From Fonsecaea monophora (Eukaryota > Ascomycota > Eurotiomycetes > Chaetothyriales > Herpotrichiellaceae), in NCBI RefSeq assembly GCF_001642475.1, contig NW_019173984.1, positions 62,001 to 126,000 of the forward strand: DNA of 64,000 nt, written 5' to 3'. How positions within the stretch are numbered: position 1 is the first letter of the stretch; every line of letters begins with the position of its first letter. The notes under the pieces were generated by a model, which saw only the letters and a program-made list of their open reading frames with translations, was not told the origin of the DNA and ran no database searches. Shown here piece after piece: positions 47,350 to 58,938 of the stretch. The translations under genes and the position numbers were made by a program.

Positions 47350-48640
47350 ATTCTAGAGGAGACCGTGCGACTTTATCTGCAATTTCCACTGGCCAAAAGT
47401 TGGTCGACAGCATTCCCCAGGCTTCTCAACAACATGATCGCATGGGTCTCTCCAAGTGTTTTATGTTCGCTTCATGGGGCAGCCACGACAGCAGCAAACT
47501 GCTCTTCCGCCTCCTCTTTTGCTGCATTCACCTGGCATCTCATGTGTGTGTGTTTATTTTTTTTTAAAGTCTTCTGCGTTCAAGCGATGGGTCTTAGGAA
47601 AGGTGGGAAAGGGTCAACACGGACGTGCTTGAGAAATGAAGCATGTTAGCATGGTTGGGATCGGGGATTAGCATTTGGAAACACAAAAACCAGACCTGTT
47701 CACAGAGAGACAGCATCTTCTCCTAGCCTCGTGCATTCATGCTCAGAGTAACCGAGAGGTCCTAACCACAACCTCTGTCTTATCACACATATCTTGATAG
47801 CGACATCACGGAGAGGTTCAAAGGCATCCCGATCTCAGGCTGGTACAGAGAACACCCAGTCTTGGAGAAAAGGCTTGGGCCAGCAGAAGCATAGATGATG
47901 GAACCTATGCTCATGTACATTATTCGCGCGGGCACATATGAACCCGTGGCCATGACTTGGTGACTGAAGGATAGCAATTAAAACCTGTACAATACCAGAT
48001 AATTGACAACAAGTCTGAGGACATCCTCACACCCTTGATCCTCATACCTCGTCTACGACACAATGTTCCTGTATGCGCAGTCGCAGTCGCAGTCTCCAGA
48101 TCGTCACCCAAAAGATGGACCAGCATTGCCCAGGCTCTCCTGACCAGATACTTTCCGTCGCGTTCCAAAGTGCTGGGTCCTCGTATCGCACAAGACCTGA
48201 CGCTATTGAAAGTGCCACGACATGTTCTAGCTGCATGCCGGAATCGAACGTCCCGCCAATCGATACAGGAACGAACATGGCAGGAGTGGGACAAAGCAGG
48301 CGAGATGTTCTAGACCGCTCTTCTCTCTTTTCGCAGATTGTTAAAGACCGCCGCATCTTTTTGTGGTCCGTTTCCCCATTTTACCAGCGCCCCAAGCCGG
48401 CAACATGCTATGCGAACATCCACACAATTCTTGTTATAGAGGTCAATTGGCAGCGATAGGTGGGCGTGGAGTCTTTAGACTCTAAGCGACGTTTTGGGGG
48501 CGGACGTAGAGTCCACGTGGGTTTCCGATAGTTGATGAATTAGTGCACAAGCCACATTCGCGGCGTCGCCGAACAGCCACGTGGTGGAAGACAAAAGTCT
48601 GAAAAGCCTTAGCTGCGATGGTGGCCAGGCCAGGCCCGCC

Positions 48641-48673
48641 GAGTCAGCGAGGTCAGCGAGTCAGCGAGTCAGC
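48641..48673 (+). repeat. short GAGTCAGC tandem repeat
   Basis: Four slightly varied units of GAGTCAGC/GAGGTCAGC follow each other in intergenic DNA. Confidence 0.7.
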
Positions 48674-50389
48674 AATTGTCGCAACTTGCCGTCACCTCAG
48701 CTCGCTACCGAACAAGCGAGATCCCAAGCTCCAAGCTCTGACCACCCCCCAAAAGGTTGTTCTCACACCACCTTTGGCGCAATTGCTCTGGGTTGCGTCC
48801 AGCGTACAAAGTACTGTTAGGCTGCTTGTGTGTCCCCGAGTTTCGACGGAGCTAAAGTCGTGCATGGCGCAAGGGATCGCTCTTTCGCAAACCTTGCTGG
48901 CCACCGGGGATAATCTTGGGTCGCGATTCTGGTTTTTTTTTTCCCCCTCGGATCTGGACCGAGTTCGGACGACGGAGCTCCTCGCGTGGACTTTGCCGGC
49001 AAGTTCATCAACTCGCCGTCCCGCATGCCGCATTGGGTGAAAAGAACGATGCATTGCACAGCACCGTTGACTCTGCACCGAGAAGTCATCCCTTGCGTCA
49101 GACGTTCGAGAACCTCGCGGCCCACCAAACTATCCGCCGTCTTGATGGGCGATGAAGACCATCACCCGGCTGGGTATACACTCTGCGACGGGCGAACCAC
49201 GGCTCGGATAGGATTGGACTCCCGGTGTAACATTGTGTCGTGCGCCCTGGGTCGTGTTCAGAGAAGCCGCGTGACGTAGGTAGTGTTTGCTTCTCGACGC
49301 ATGGAGATTGCCGGTTTACAGCTGGAGTTGCAATGTTGCACGAGCCATCCTGCTTTCTCTGGTCAACAGGATACACCACCGCACTGCAGCTTCGAAATGG
49401 AATGCGGAATACAGTGGGAGCGACACGCTTCAACCCCAATAGGTCATCCACGAAGAGAGCTATTGCATCTTGTGTCCCAAGTACCGTCAATAACTCTGGC
49501 AATAATACAATTCTCCCCCACAGGATATTAGGATGTGATGTTTCTCTTTGCTTTTGTCCGACACTCCATGGGCAGTATCGTCATTCACCCTGCCCCTGGA
49601 TCTTGACGTCGCGGTCTGGTTGTACGAGCTGGGTATGGTCTCGCTGGCGTTGAATCCTGGTCGATGTGGAAGAGGGCGGAGGGAAGAACAACTATAACAC
49701 CGTCCGGTGATGCGGTCCATAAGGAGCCCCTTAGACAACAGAGGCACAGTTGTCCTTTCTGCCAGCTGCTGCATGGGGGTTTAAAGGGGGAGCTGGTATC
49801 AGGCTTGAAGGACACCATTTCGACAACCCATGTCGTCCGAATGGTTCACGGCAGCTGTTGAAGATCTCAGAGGTCATGGACAAGCGGCATTCAAACCCTG
49901 TGAGAACCAGAAACGTGAAAGGGGCAATTCCAATCCCTCATGTTGTGTTTGTTTGCTTGTGGGAGTCAATACAAGATTGCTGCCCGCGCATTGTCGCTCG
50001 CGCATTGTTACCGGGTCAGTCTGATGCCCGACCTTTGTCGACAGATGGTTTCCTCGATCAGTAGCATCGCTTGCTATGTGATTCAGAGAACCTCTAGGCG
50101 AAATTTCGCGGGCAGTCTTTCACTTTTCCATCAATAAACCTGCATTTCAATTTCTCTCCATCTTGTCTAACCTCACCTTCATCCAACTTCCCCATCACCG
50201 ATACTTCTCAGGCATCTCTCCAATATCCTCATACAACTGGTACGGCTGTTTTTCCTTCTCAGATTCATTGAGCAGGCTTACTGATCATCCATCTCTCGTG
50301 TATCTAGGCGTCCAGCAGATTCCCGATTCCTCAACCCCTTGATTCTTCCTCTCAAGTCGCTACAACTCGAAGAGCATCCTTCATTCATC

Positions 50390-51193
50390 ATGAGTCCAAT
50401 TGTGGGTAACGAGGCTTTCCTTGCTGCTTGTATCAAGTATGCCAAAGAGAAGGTCACTGTCGACTTCGAAGCGCTTGCCAAAGAACTCAAGATGAGCAAG
50501 GGTGGAGCGGCGTAAGTCTTCCATTTTCCTTTGTGTTGTTAGCCTCGAAGATGATGTGGTGGCTTGTCCACTTGCTTCCTATTATCCAACCACGAGTCCA
50601 CCGTTCATTTGCTGCTGGGGCATGTCTGATCATGGCTACTCCTCTGTCCCCCTCTCTCTTCATCCCCAAAAATCCCAACTTCGGCAAAAGGTTCAATTGG
50701 TTTACTGATTCGTTTGCTCTGTAGCAACAAGTTCCGTACTATCATGAAGCAGTTGGAGGAGGATGGTGCGGTGTGGAACAGCATGGACGATCAGGCCGAC
50801 CCAAAATCTACTTCTGCTACCGGTGTCAAGCGCAAGGCTACTACCAAGAAGGGCCCTCGTTACAACTTGGCGAGAATCGATCCCGTCGGACGTCGCGATG
50901 TCAGCAGTGACGAAGCTACGGAACAACCTCCCCCGAAGAAAGCTCGCGGTAAAGCTACCAAGACCAAAGCCCCCAAGCTCGGCGCCGGGGATAAGAATGA
51001 TGAACAGAAGAAGCCAAAAGGGAAAGGTGTCAAGAAAGTCTCTCCTGCGACTCCAAGCGATGGCTGTTCGGGTGATGACGAAGCGACTCCCATCAAGAAG
51101 GAGATCAAGACGGATGTTCCTAATGCGAAGATGATCGAAGCCGTTGGGTCTGTTGCAAAGACTGACACAGTGCCGCCTAAGGACGGTAACTAG
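50390..51193 (+). CDS. Myb/SANT-like small DNA-binding protein, paralogue A
   Basis: The 196-aa product comes from exons 50390-50511 and 50725-51193 with a 213-nt intron (GTAAGT...CTGTAG). The N-terminal domain reads EAFLAACIKYAKEKVTVDFEALAKELKMSKGGAA, then NKFRTIMKQLEEDG: three helices like the fungal Myb/SANT-like domain often called Myb_DNA-bind_8. The rest is basic and low-complexity (KKARGKATKTKAPK), AT-hook or linker-histone-like in composition, ending acidic. The intron falls in phase 2, nine codons after the AKE of helix 2. Two paralogues lie at 51886 and 57004 with the same intron position. A nuclear DNA-binding role is inferred; target is unknown. Confidence 0.75.
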
Positions 51194-51885
51194 CGAGGCA
51201 AGGAGACTTTGTGCCATCATGCAGGTGCATCAAATGTTTCTTGGTTCCTTGGTTCCTCGTATTGGTGAACATCAATCGGAATGGAAGATAGTTGCGGTGC
51301 TGGCGCATCAGAAAGAACACAGGATAGCCACGACATTGGCATCGGAGAAGAGAGACACTTGGGTGGATCACTCTTCTTCTGAACACCATAGGGCATGTAG
51401 CTCGTGATAGCATCCCCAAGAACGAGTTGAGATAGCTTTTCCACTCTCAACTTTTGAGAGAAAGCAGAATGAATTGATCAAATCTCACATTCCCTTGACG
51501 TTTCTCTATTGTTTAGGCGTAAATCCCAGTAGAAATGGTTGAGAAGTGAGAAGTTCATGAGCCGGTCCGGGCTCATTTATCCAGAAGGACGTTGTTCCAG
51601 GTGCGTTGAGCCATACTGCGACATGCTACGGCATTTTCTATTTAAACCTTTCTTCCACCGTCCAATTTTCTTTTCTTTCCTCTACATCTTGCCGATCTCC
51701 AGTTCAACATCCTGTCCACTGTCCTCTGTTCTTCGGACCTTTCCACCATTCCAAGTTCAAATAGCAAACGTCAAACCAAACTTCTTTCTCGCAACAACCT
51801 GTAAGTTAGCCCAGGCTGTTGTGCCAACACCTCCATTTCTTCCCTTCAAACTTCCAAACTTACATCGACTGACTGATATCAGAAG
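51194..51885. other. intergenic; leader of paralogue B with possible 5' UTR intron
   Basis: No gene seen. A possible 5' UTR intron at 51801-51882 (GTAAGT donor, GACTGAC branch-like site, ATCAG acceptor) ends three nt before the ATG of paralogue B. Confidence 0.5.
51801..51882 (+). other. possible 5' UTR intron of paralogue B
   Basis: GTAAGT at 51801 and CTGACTGATATCAG ending at 51882, with a branch-like CTGAC just upstream of the acceptor. It leaves the 3-nt leader AAG before the ATG. There is no coding test for it, so only splice signals support it. Confidence 0.45.
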
Positions 51886-52422
51886 ATGGCTCCTGCACCC
51901 AACTCTGTCGATGACTTCACGTTCATCATGACATGCCTCAAGCATGCAGATGGGAAGCCCAAGATCAACTTTGAGGAGGTCGCAAAGGAGACGGGTGCGA
52001 AGGGCGAGAGCGCATGGTAAGTCGCCTTTCTAGTTTCATATTGATGGCTCTTGTTCTATCCCGCAAATATATCTCCCATGCCCGGTATCTATCTGAAGGG
52101 GCTGTGGACGCTGATTTGATTTCCGCTTTTTCCTTACAGCTATCATCGACACTGGCAAATCATGAAGAAATGGGGTCTTGCGGGGACTCGTGGAAAGGGC
52201 CGTAATCCAGCTTCAGCTGCGTCAACCAAGGCTACAGCATCACGAAAGCGCAAGCCAAAGAATGAGGCTGACAGTGATGGAGGCCCACCCGCCAAGAAGG
52301 GCAAATCCCCTCTGAGCAAGAAAGCCATGCAGCCAAAGGTGGAGGAAACCGACTCTGAGGACGAAGAGAGTGAGGAAGAAAAGCATATTGTCGGTGCCAA
52401 AGTCGAAGAGGGGCTCGAATAA
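51886..52422 (+). CDS. Myb/SANT-like small DNA-binding protein, paralogue B
   Basis: The 137-aa product comes from exons 51886-52016 and 52140-52422 with a 123-nt intron (GTAAGT...TTACAG). The domain reads FTFIMTCLKHADGKPKINFEEVAKETGAKGESA, then CYHRHWQIMKKWGLAG, with a Trp-rich third helix closer to the Myb/SANT pattern than its neighbour's. The tail is basic (SRKRKPKNE...PAKKGKSPLSKKA) and ends with a run of Asp/Glu (TDSEDEESEEE). The split codon (TG|C) sits at the same place as in paralogues A and C. It starts 0.7 kb after paralogue A on the same strand, a tandem pair. Confidence 0.75.
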
Positions 52423-52881
52423 GTCATTGGAGCAGTGGCCCTCGCAAGGAACCGACAAGGGGACAGTGTACCATTCCTGTCTTCAATCAGGGCTACCATC
52501 TCCTCCAAGACAACTTGGAGATGAACTATTCGAGCTGGAGACACTGATTGCTCGGTCAGACAGAGGAAACATGAGCTTTGGAGCCTAGGCCGTATCATCT
52601 ACGGATGATCAATCACAGTACATCTCGTGGCAGAGGGACCAGGGATGAGGCTCAAGCCTAAAGACATGTGGAGACATATGGTGCCTTCCTCATTGAGAAC
52701 GATCTGGGTGCTGCTTTAATGAGGCGAGTGGAAGAATGCTTCGCCGCCCAGACGCTAAGACCAATCCGTAAACTCTAAACTCGCCTGACCTTGGTTGCGT
52801 CACTGACTGCGTCGACCTCCTGGCTTCATCCTCGTCTATGCGCAGCACCCTTTCTATTCAGTATACCCTTCTGTGTGCAGT
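52423..52881. other. convergent intergenic region, no gene seen
   Basis: 3' flanks of paralogue B and the MFS transporter; no other feature recognised. Confidence 0.55.
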
Positions 52882-54520
52882 CTAATCCGTCGATCGCACC
52901 CGCTCGATGTGCGTCTCAACAGCCTTGACGTCCTTGTCCTCCAACTTCCCCAGCAGCTCTCGTCCCTTCGCCGTCGCCGCCTGGCCGCCGATCTTCGCGT
53001 CTTCGCCGTCAAAACAGATTGCGATCGTCTCCAGGCTGTGACCCTTTGTCTCGATGTAGAAGAAGTACACTACCACGGACTGGATCGCCAGCCAGATGAT
53101 GTAACACAGATAGTACTTCCACTGGATGTTTTCGAGCGCCACGGGGTTCACATAGTTGGAGAAGAACAGGCCGGCCGCCACGCTGAGCAGCATGACGGTA
53201 AGATATCGCGACCGCAGGTAGAACGGCGAGATCTCCACGACGTAGCCGATCAACAGGCCTGACCAGGCAAGGTTGTAGAAGAACATGAAGATGAAGATGA
53301 GTGCGATCACCGCCCGTCCCGCGGCCGTGGTTCCGTGGGCCTGTTGCTGCTGGCTGGCAATCGTCCAGCCCGTCATGGCAATGCACATGCCGAAGGTTGC
53401 CGTCAGATAAAGAGGCCGCCGGCCCAGTTTGTCGACGGCAAACGCCATGCCCGTGGCGATACACATGTTGAAAATGGTCAGACAGCCATTCAGGATGAGC
53501 TGGGAGTTGGAATCCGTGATGCCGATTTGGGACAAGACGAGGAAGATGTAATACGACACGATCCCCGAGCCCGCAGTCTGGCTGAAGATGCCCGCGGTGA
53601 CGACAATCAGCAAGCGGTGTCGATTTCCTTTGGTCGACCAGAGCTCGGAGATGCCTCGGCTCGCAAATTCCTTTTCCAGCGCCATGGTTTCCAACACTTC
53701 GCGGTATTCACTCTCGACGAACTCCTGGCCGGATGCAGGACCGTGGAAGCGCTGGAATATCTTTTTCGCTGTTTCGTGGCGGCCTTTGACGATATGGTAC
53801 CTGGGACTTTCGGGCACCAGCCAGATCAAGAAGAGTTGAATGACCGATGGGAAGGCCTGCAATATGCTGGGCAGCTTCCACGACCATTGACTCTGCATCT
53901 TGAGAGTGCCGTACGTTGTCCAACTAGCGATAATGGAGCCCAGATACCACAGAGTATTGTAGATTGTTGTCAACCTTGCACGATATTGAGGGTGAGACAG
54001 TTCGGTGATGAGCATCGGCGAGCAACTCTGGGTATACACGATTCCGAGGCCGATGATGAAACGAGAGGCGATGAACATGCCAATGTTGATGGAAACAGTC
54101 TGTAAGATGACGCCCAAGAAAATCAGGGAGCTCCCGAGCAAGATGGTCCACTTGCGGCCAATGTGGTCTGCCAAAAACGGCACCAGAGGTAGGCCGACGA
54201 CTTGTCCGACCGAGAAAATGGCGTTCAGGAGTCCGAGTGTGGAGGCAGAAGGTCGATGAAAAGTGTTCTGCCAATAGCTCAACGTTTGCAGGCCGTTCAC
54301 TTCCCTCATGGTCAGGTTGCTTTGGCTTGTCTTAAGTCAGACGAGACAACTTACTCATGGATCCATCATAGCCGTTCGTGGCCGACGACAGCAGCAGAAT
54401 CGCACACAGGAAATGTAAGTGGATGAGAGATTTGTGCTTCCACCACTTCACCTCCGGAAACTCCTGACCTCCCACGACCAATGTTTGCGACTTGGGAATC
54501 TGGGAAAAGAGTTTGACCAT
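52882..54520 (-). CDS. MFS sugar transporter (hexose/lactose permease type)
   Basis: The 527-aa product comes from exons 54520-54355 and 54299-52882 with a 55-nt intron. The chosen acceptor (GGAAG, ending 54300) joins NGYDGSM to MNGLQTLSYW, the conserved motif at the end of TM1 in fungal sugar porters. Twelve TM segments are expected; signature motifs are DHIGRKW in loop 2-3 (GR[KR] motif), PESPRYHIVKGR after TM6, DKLGRRPLY in loop 8-9, and YFFYIETKGHSLETI (PETKG variant with I replacing P) at the end. This places it in the sugar porter family, near lactose permease/LAC12-like and quinate-type carriers. The substrate cannot be told. It is convergent with paralogue B and diverges from the PhyH gene. 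Confidence 0.9.
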
Positions 54521-55563
54521 GATTGCAAAAGTACACCGAGTATCGAGCCAACAGGAAGGATATGCGGGCACCAAAGAAGTCCACGGACTATGTCCATGCT
54601 TTTGTATTTCTCCTGGCAAAGAGAATCCACTGAGGAGACATCTGGGGAAAGTGTCCGGACCACAGTCCGGGGAAACATTGGGTGCACGACAATCTCCCCA
54701 AACGGTATACAAGGATGTTCTCCAGCTCTGCTGAACGCCCTCGGGTAGCAGTTTCTGGAGTCTGAGAGACGTCAACGCTCGATGGAATAGGAGATTCTCG
54801 GGCTGGTGTTACATTGCTGTACCGTTTCATGGTTGTCGCCCCGAGGTAGATGGCGAACACGCATGGCGAAGAGATCACAAGGCAAGTTCGCACCTGGCCA
54901 TTCTTCCTGGAAGAGCTACCAGCTAACGCTCAGAGTGCAACTCCAAGGTCCACTCATCGCCCTAATTCTCTGGGTGATCATGGCAAAATAGTAATAGCCA
55001 TGGTCGATCATCCGACACGGCCACACTCCGACCTGCGCTGTGTCATTGATTTTCACGAGTCAGGCCTCATGATTGGCTACCGGCCAACGGGGCGCAGACG
55101 GCTTGATAAAGGCTATGACCTGTACTAGCTGCTTGAATTGTTACCAAGGTCTAGTTGACAACGGGCGATACGCGAGTCGATATGGGGATTGTGGGGAGTT
55201 GAGGAGGGGTGCATGATGGAGAGGTAACCCACTCCCATTAGCCTAAATGGCTATTATCAACCGTCTGCTGATACCCAACTGGACCTTGTCGCAGCCTTTG
55301 ATTCGAGACACGAGCGTCAGCTTCTTGCTTCCGGTGGAAACAGCCGTCCTCAGTGTGCCGCTTCCAACGCACAAGTGGGGGAATCCGATGGCCAGAGGAA
55401 GACCGACTCGTACCACAATTTTTCAGGGATTGACATCTTCAAACCTCGGGCATTGAATTCAAGAAGAAAGAGGTGGAGAGCGAAAGCCATCGTCGCCCTT
55501 GTAGCACTTCTATCTCTGGTCACCACGGCTCTCAGATCGCATCCTCGAATTGTCAAGATTACC
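54521..55563. promoter_or_regulatory. divergent intergenic region MFS / PhyH
   Basis: About 1.0 kb separates the two divergent starts, which could allow shared control of transporter and oxygenase. ORFs here lack family resemblance. The in-frame extension of PhyH upstream of 55564 has a hydrophobic run but no ATG. Confidence 0.45.
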
Positions 55564-56646
55564 ATGGCACCCTCGGCGATAATGGAACCGCCAGCTTCAA
55601 GGACACCGACATATGTTGATGGGGCTTTGATTACCGATGTTGAGAAACACGGCGACAATCCTGTCGTGATCCGTCTAACCGATGAGGAGCTTCACTCAGG
55701 AAATACCCGACCGGAAACACTGCAAGAATGTCTCAAGTACTTCCACCGCGACGGCTTCGTGGTGCTGGAGAACGCCATTCCCGACGAGCTCGTCGACCGC
55801 CTATACAACCGCATGGTACAAGACAACGTCGAGTTCCTGCGGAAGAAGCATATGCACTGGAATCAGGGTGCCGCAACAGGGAATGTCAGCCAGATCCCAC
55901 CACTCGAACCCGAATATTTGGACCGCGACTTCTACGCAAACCCGCACATGATTCACGTCGTGGAAAATCTGCTCGGACCTAAACCCGAGCTCCGTTTTGT
56001 CAACAGCAATGTTGCTTGTCCGGGCGGGACGGCACGTCAAGCCGTGCACAGCGATGTCAGCCACGCGTGGCCGGAGATTCCGTTTGGGTTGGTGATGAAC
56101 ATCTACCTGCAGGACTCGGACGAGAGGAACGGGGTGACGGAGGTGTGGTGCGGGACTCACAATGCCTATCCACAGAAAGAACAACAGGCATTTTCCGATC
56201 GAGGCTGGATCAAGAAAGAGTACATCCAGGAGCGGGCCAAAATCAAGCCTCCCGTCCAGCCCAAGGTGCGGAAGGGCAGCATCTGCTTCCGGGACCTTCG
56301 GCTCTGGCACGCCGGCATGCCCAACAAGAGCGACAAGCATCGCATCATGCTGGCGATTGACTACTTTGCACAGTGGTACCAGTGTCCCATGACCACCAAG
56401 CTACCATTGACCATGAAGGACAGGATCGAGCGCGAGTGGGAGGGTATCTCGACGGTCGGAGTTGAATGGGTCGAGGGCGAGCTCAACAGTCTGGACGTGC
56501 CCTTTTACCTCAACATGACCCAGGACCCGAATCTGTATCTGCTCCAGACTGAGAAAGGCTTCCAAGATCCCAAGGGAAGGCAGACAGGCGAGTATAAGTT
56601 TGATACGGTGAAAGTCACGGACCAGAACTATTGGACTCCAGAGTAA
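55564..56646 (+). CDS. PhyH-family Fe(II)/2-oxoglutarate dioxygenase
   Basis: The 360-aa protein is a phytanoyl-CoA dioxygenase-like oxygenase. The iron-binding facial triad is visible as His162-x-Asp164 (VHSDVSHAW) and His249 (LWHAGMPNKS), with Arg260 (KHR) as likely 2-oxoglutarate ligand. The domain opens with HRDGFVVLENAIPDELVD. Such fungal enzymes hydroxylate diverse small molecules, often in secondary metabolism. The start is placed at ATG 55564 because it has a strong context (ACCATGG) and directly precedes the family-like N-terminus. The reading frame is open 63 codons upstream and would add a hydrophobic segment (AIVALVALLSLVTTAL), but no ATG exists there, so an upstream spliced exon cannot be excluded. 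Confidence 0.85.
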   Translation: MAPSAIMEPPASRTPTYVDGALITDVEKHGDNPVVIRLTDEELHSGNTRPETLQECLKYFHRDGFVVLENAIPDELVDRLYNRMVQDNVEFLRKKHMHWNQGAATGNVSQIPPLEPEYLDRDFYANPHMIHVVENLLGPKPELRFVNSNVACPGGTARQAVHSDVSHAWPEIPFGLVMNIYLQDSDERNGVTEVWCGTHNAYPQKEQQAFSDRGWIKKEYIQERAKIKPPVQPKVRKGSICFRDLRLWHAGMPNKSDKHRIMLAIDYFAQWYQCPMTTKLPLTMKDRIEREWEGISTVGVEWVEGELNSLDVPFYLNMTQDPNLYLLQTEKGFQDPKGRQTGEYKFDTVKVTDQNYWTPE

Positions 56647-57003
56647 AATGACCACGTGCACCAGTGGCAGAAAGAGTTTGTTGCCTTGTCTGCTCTCTCA
56701 CTCTCACAGTTCCCTCTGTTCTTATTGTCGCCAGCGCGTTCCAGATTCAATGTCCCGTTAGTGTCTGTTCGGATAACCTCCCTCATCGTGCTTTCTTTTT
56801 CGTTCTCTTTGTTTTTGAGTCGTGTGCATTCACGCGTTTCACACACACACAGACGACAGACAACTTCCATCTCAACCATCACTTCTTTTGTCACTCAATC
56901 ATCTCTCTCAACGCCTTTTTCAATTCATCGTTCCTCCAGCCCATCCATCCATTCCATACACTCAATTCCCCTCATTCCTACCTGTTTGCCAGGGCAAATC
57001 AAG
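56647..57003. other. intergenic; leader of paralogue C
   Basis: This 357-bp stretch between PhyH and paralogue C is CT-rich, as in a 5' leader. No other gene seen. Confidence 0.55.
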
Positions 57004-57733
57004 ATGGCGCCACGAGTCGGAGCAACAGCCAGTGGTGTGGGAGACCCTGCGTTTAGGTTCCTCCTGAGCGTCCTCAAGCACTGCGAGCAAGTCAAGCCAG
57101 ACTGGAACGAAGTGGCCAAGGAGAATGGCATCGCCTGGGCGAGGAATGCGTATGTACTTTGTTGTTGTTGTCGTCTCTTTCATCCCCCCTTCCCATCTCA
57201 GCCCCAAACCCCCCTTCTTCATCATGAGATCTCTTTCTGATCAGGGACACATCCGACTTGGCAGGAGTGCCCGCTTCAAGTCGATCATCGAGCAAAACGG
57301 CCTCAAGTTCGAAAACGGCGCGATCCTCATCCCGGAGGACGCGGAAGATGGTGGTGTCATTGCCGCCACCAAAGCATCCCCGACTCTACAAGGAGACAAC
57401 GAACCCAACACTCCCAAGCGCGCCAAGAAGACGGCCACTCGCAAGCGCAAGGCGGACGCAGCAGCAGCAGACGACGATGACGACAACGACGAGGAGAAGG
57501 CAGCTCCTGCAGTGGGCGGAGCGAAAAAGGGTGGCGGCACCAAGAAGAAACCCCAGAAGGCGTCGATGGTCAAGGTCGAAGAAGACGCTGACGCCGACGG
57601 GGACCAGCAGTCCGCGCCGGCAGTGAAGGATGGCCGAAAGACCAGAACGGAGAAAATCCATGGCGGTAGTGACAATGTCGAAGACGAAACCCGCGCCGCG
57701 AAGAGGGTCAAGACCGAGGACGCGCAGGTTTGA
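57004..57733 (+). CDS. Myb/SANT-like small DNA-binding protein, paralogue C
   Basis: The 204-aa product comes from exons 57004-57149 and 57265-57733 with a 115-nt intron (GTATGT...TTGGCAG). The domain is FRFLLSVLKHCEQVKPDWNEVAKENGIAWARNA, then SARFKSIIEQNGLKF. The nearer acceptor (GATCAG, ending 57244) was rejected because it breaks the frame. The C-terminal 130 residues are low-complexity: basic stretches (KKTATRKRKAD, KKGGGTKKKPQK) alternating with acidic runs (DDDDDNDEE), chromatin-protein-like. Intron position and phase match paralogues A and B exactly. A C13 homopolymer starts five nt after the stop. Confidence 0.75.
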
Positions 57734-57738
57734 GTGGT

Positions 57739-57751
57739 CCCCCCCCCCCCC
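57739..57751 (+). repeat. poly-C tract
   Basis: Thirteen C directly 3' of the paralogue C stop codon; a similar tract follows the R3H-SUZ gene end near 4430. Confidence 0.8.
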
Positions 57752-58054
57752 GCCAGGTCGATCGTCTTTTCTATGCAATTCTCCTAGTTTGGAGGCTATG
57801 GTGGTTTTTATTTTCTTCAAGGGTCAAGATTTGAACGACATGACCGGATATGACGTGAACGAAGAGAGGAATCTTCTCCTGCGAGGTGCCTGCTGGTCAA
57901 AAAAGGGAGGAAAGGGAACCGCGACGAGGACGACGAGGACGACAACGACGCTGGTTTTACGAGCTTGCAGATACGAATGCGGTAGGATACAGACACACAC
58001 ACCAGAAACACACATACGCGCACGCGTGCACGCACGAACGGATGCATGTACGAG

Positions 58055-58071
58055 GGAGAGAGAGAGAGAGA
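58055..58071 (+). repeat. (GA)n microsatellite
   Basis: Uninterrupted GA dinucleotides after a purine-rich run. Confidence 0.8.
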
Positions 58072-58140
58072 TGCTGGGAACGAGTCGAGACAGGGAGAGG
58101 CGGAGATGCTGAAACTTGGCGATATTGTTATTCACGAGTA

Positions 58141-58185
58141 AGAGAGAGAGAGAGAGGGAGGGAGAGAGCTAGCTAGCTAGCTAGC
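58141..58185 (+). repeat. (GA)n followed by (AGCT)n
   Basis: A purine tract of GA/GGGA units runs directly into four to five AGCT tetramers, a self-complementary repeat able to form a small cruciform. Confidence 0.75.
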
Positions 58186-58759
58186 TTAGCTACATGGTTG
58201 TGTTACCTCGCACTTGGCATTTCACATCTCATCCCTCGTGCACCGAATGGGGTCAGATCGAAGTTACCGAGAAAGTAAGTAGGTGATACAAGACAAGATC
58301 GATTCATTGACTGTGGTGAAGAGATTTTTCGTTCCCTCGTCTTTTTCCAACCCCCCGGGGACCGACCCCTCCTCCCCCTCGGGCAGCTGGGGTACGAACT
58401 CAAAAAACAAATCGAACCGGGGTTTTATTACATACGAACCTCCTCAGGCTCTCACACCTTTCCCAGCATAGCCCCCTCGAGCACCATTTATATGAATTAA
58501 CCCTCCTTGTCTTCTCTTCTCTCCCTCTCGTTCCCCCTTTTTCATCTCCTTCCTCCCCTCTTTTTCTTTCTCGTTGACTTACCAAGTCCGGGAGATATCC
58601 GGCACAAGAGGCGATGGAGGAGACAAGGAGGAGGGGAGGGGAGTATACATATGGAGAAACATTCCTTGGCCGCGGGACCAATGATTAATTTGATGACCAA
58701 TCATTATACACGGAAGAGAGCTTGGCGGACGCTCTAAGTCTTGGCGGTAGTGGAGTAGC

Positions 58760-58785
58760 GAGGTAGTGAGGTAGTGAGGTAGTGA
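58760..58785 (+). repeat. (GAGGTAGT)n octamer repeat
   Basis: Three successive GAGGTAGT units, followed by a GCAG run. Confidence 0.75.
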
Positions 58786-58902
58786 CGCAGGCAGGCAGGT
58801 AAGAGCTGGCTCACCCGCAGACCACTACCGCTTATTAATGAGGGTATGTATTACTGTGGTAGGAGGGGGCGATTATCAACACTCACTGTTGCTGTTGTTG
58901 CT

Positions 58903-58938
58903 GCTGCTACTCACGCTGCTACTCGCGCTGCTACTCAC
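58903..58938 (+). repeat. 12-nt tandem repeat GCTGCTACTCAC
   Basis: Three 12-nt units in a row (58903-58914, 58915-58926, 58927-58938), the middle one with one base change (A to G). Confidence 0.75.

Larger units (their letters stand above)
47218..50389. other. 3.2-kb intergenic, no gene seen
   Basis: ORFs are short, overlapping and without family character. A GTCAGCGA-type tandem repeat lies at 48641-48673. The last 250 nt (50140-50389) are CT-rich, probably the leader of the first Myb-like gene. Confidence 0.55.

Noticed and set aside
54300..54310. acceptor ATGAG at 54305 for the MFS intron
   Set aside because: It gives an immediate stop; the GGAAG acceptor ending at 54300 joins DGSM to MNGLQTL as in the family.
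57244..57264. nearer acceptor (GATCAG) for paralogue C intron
   Set aside because: It shifts the frame and loses the third helix; the next AG (57264) keeps frame and the family pattern.
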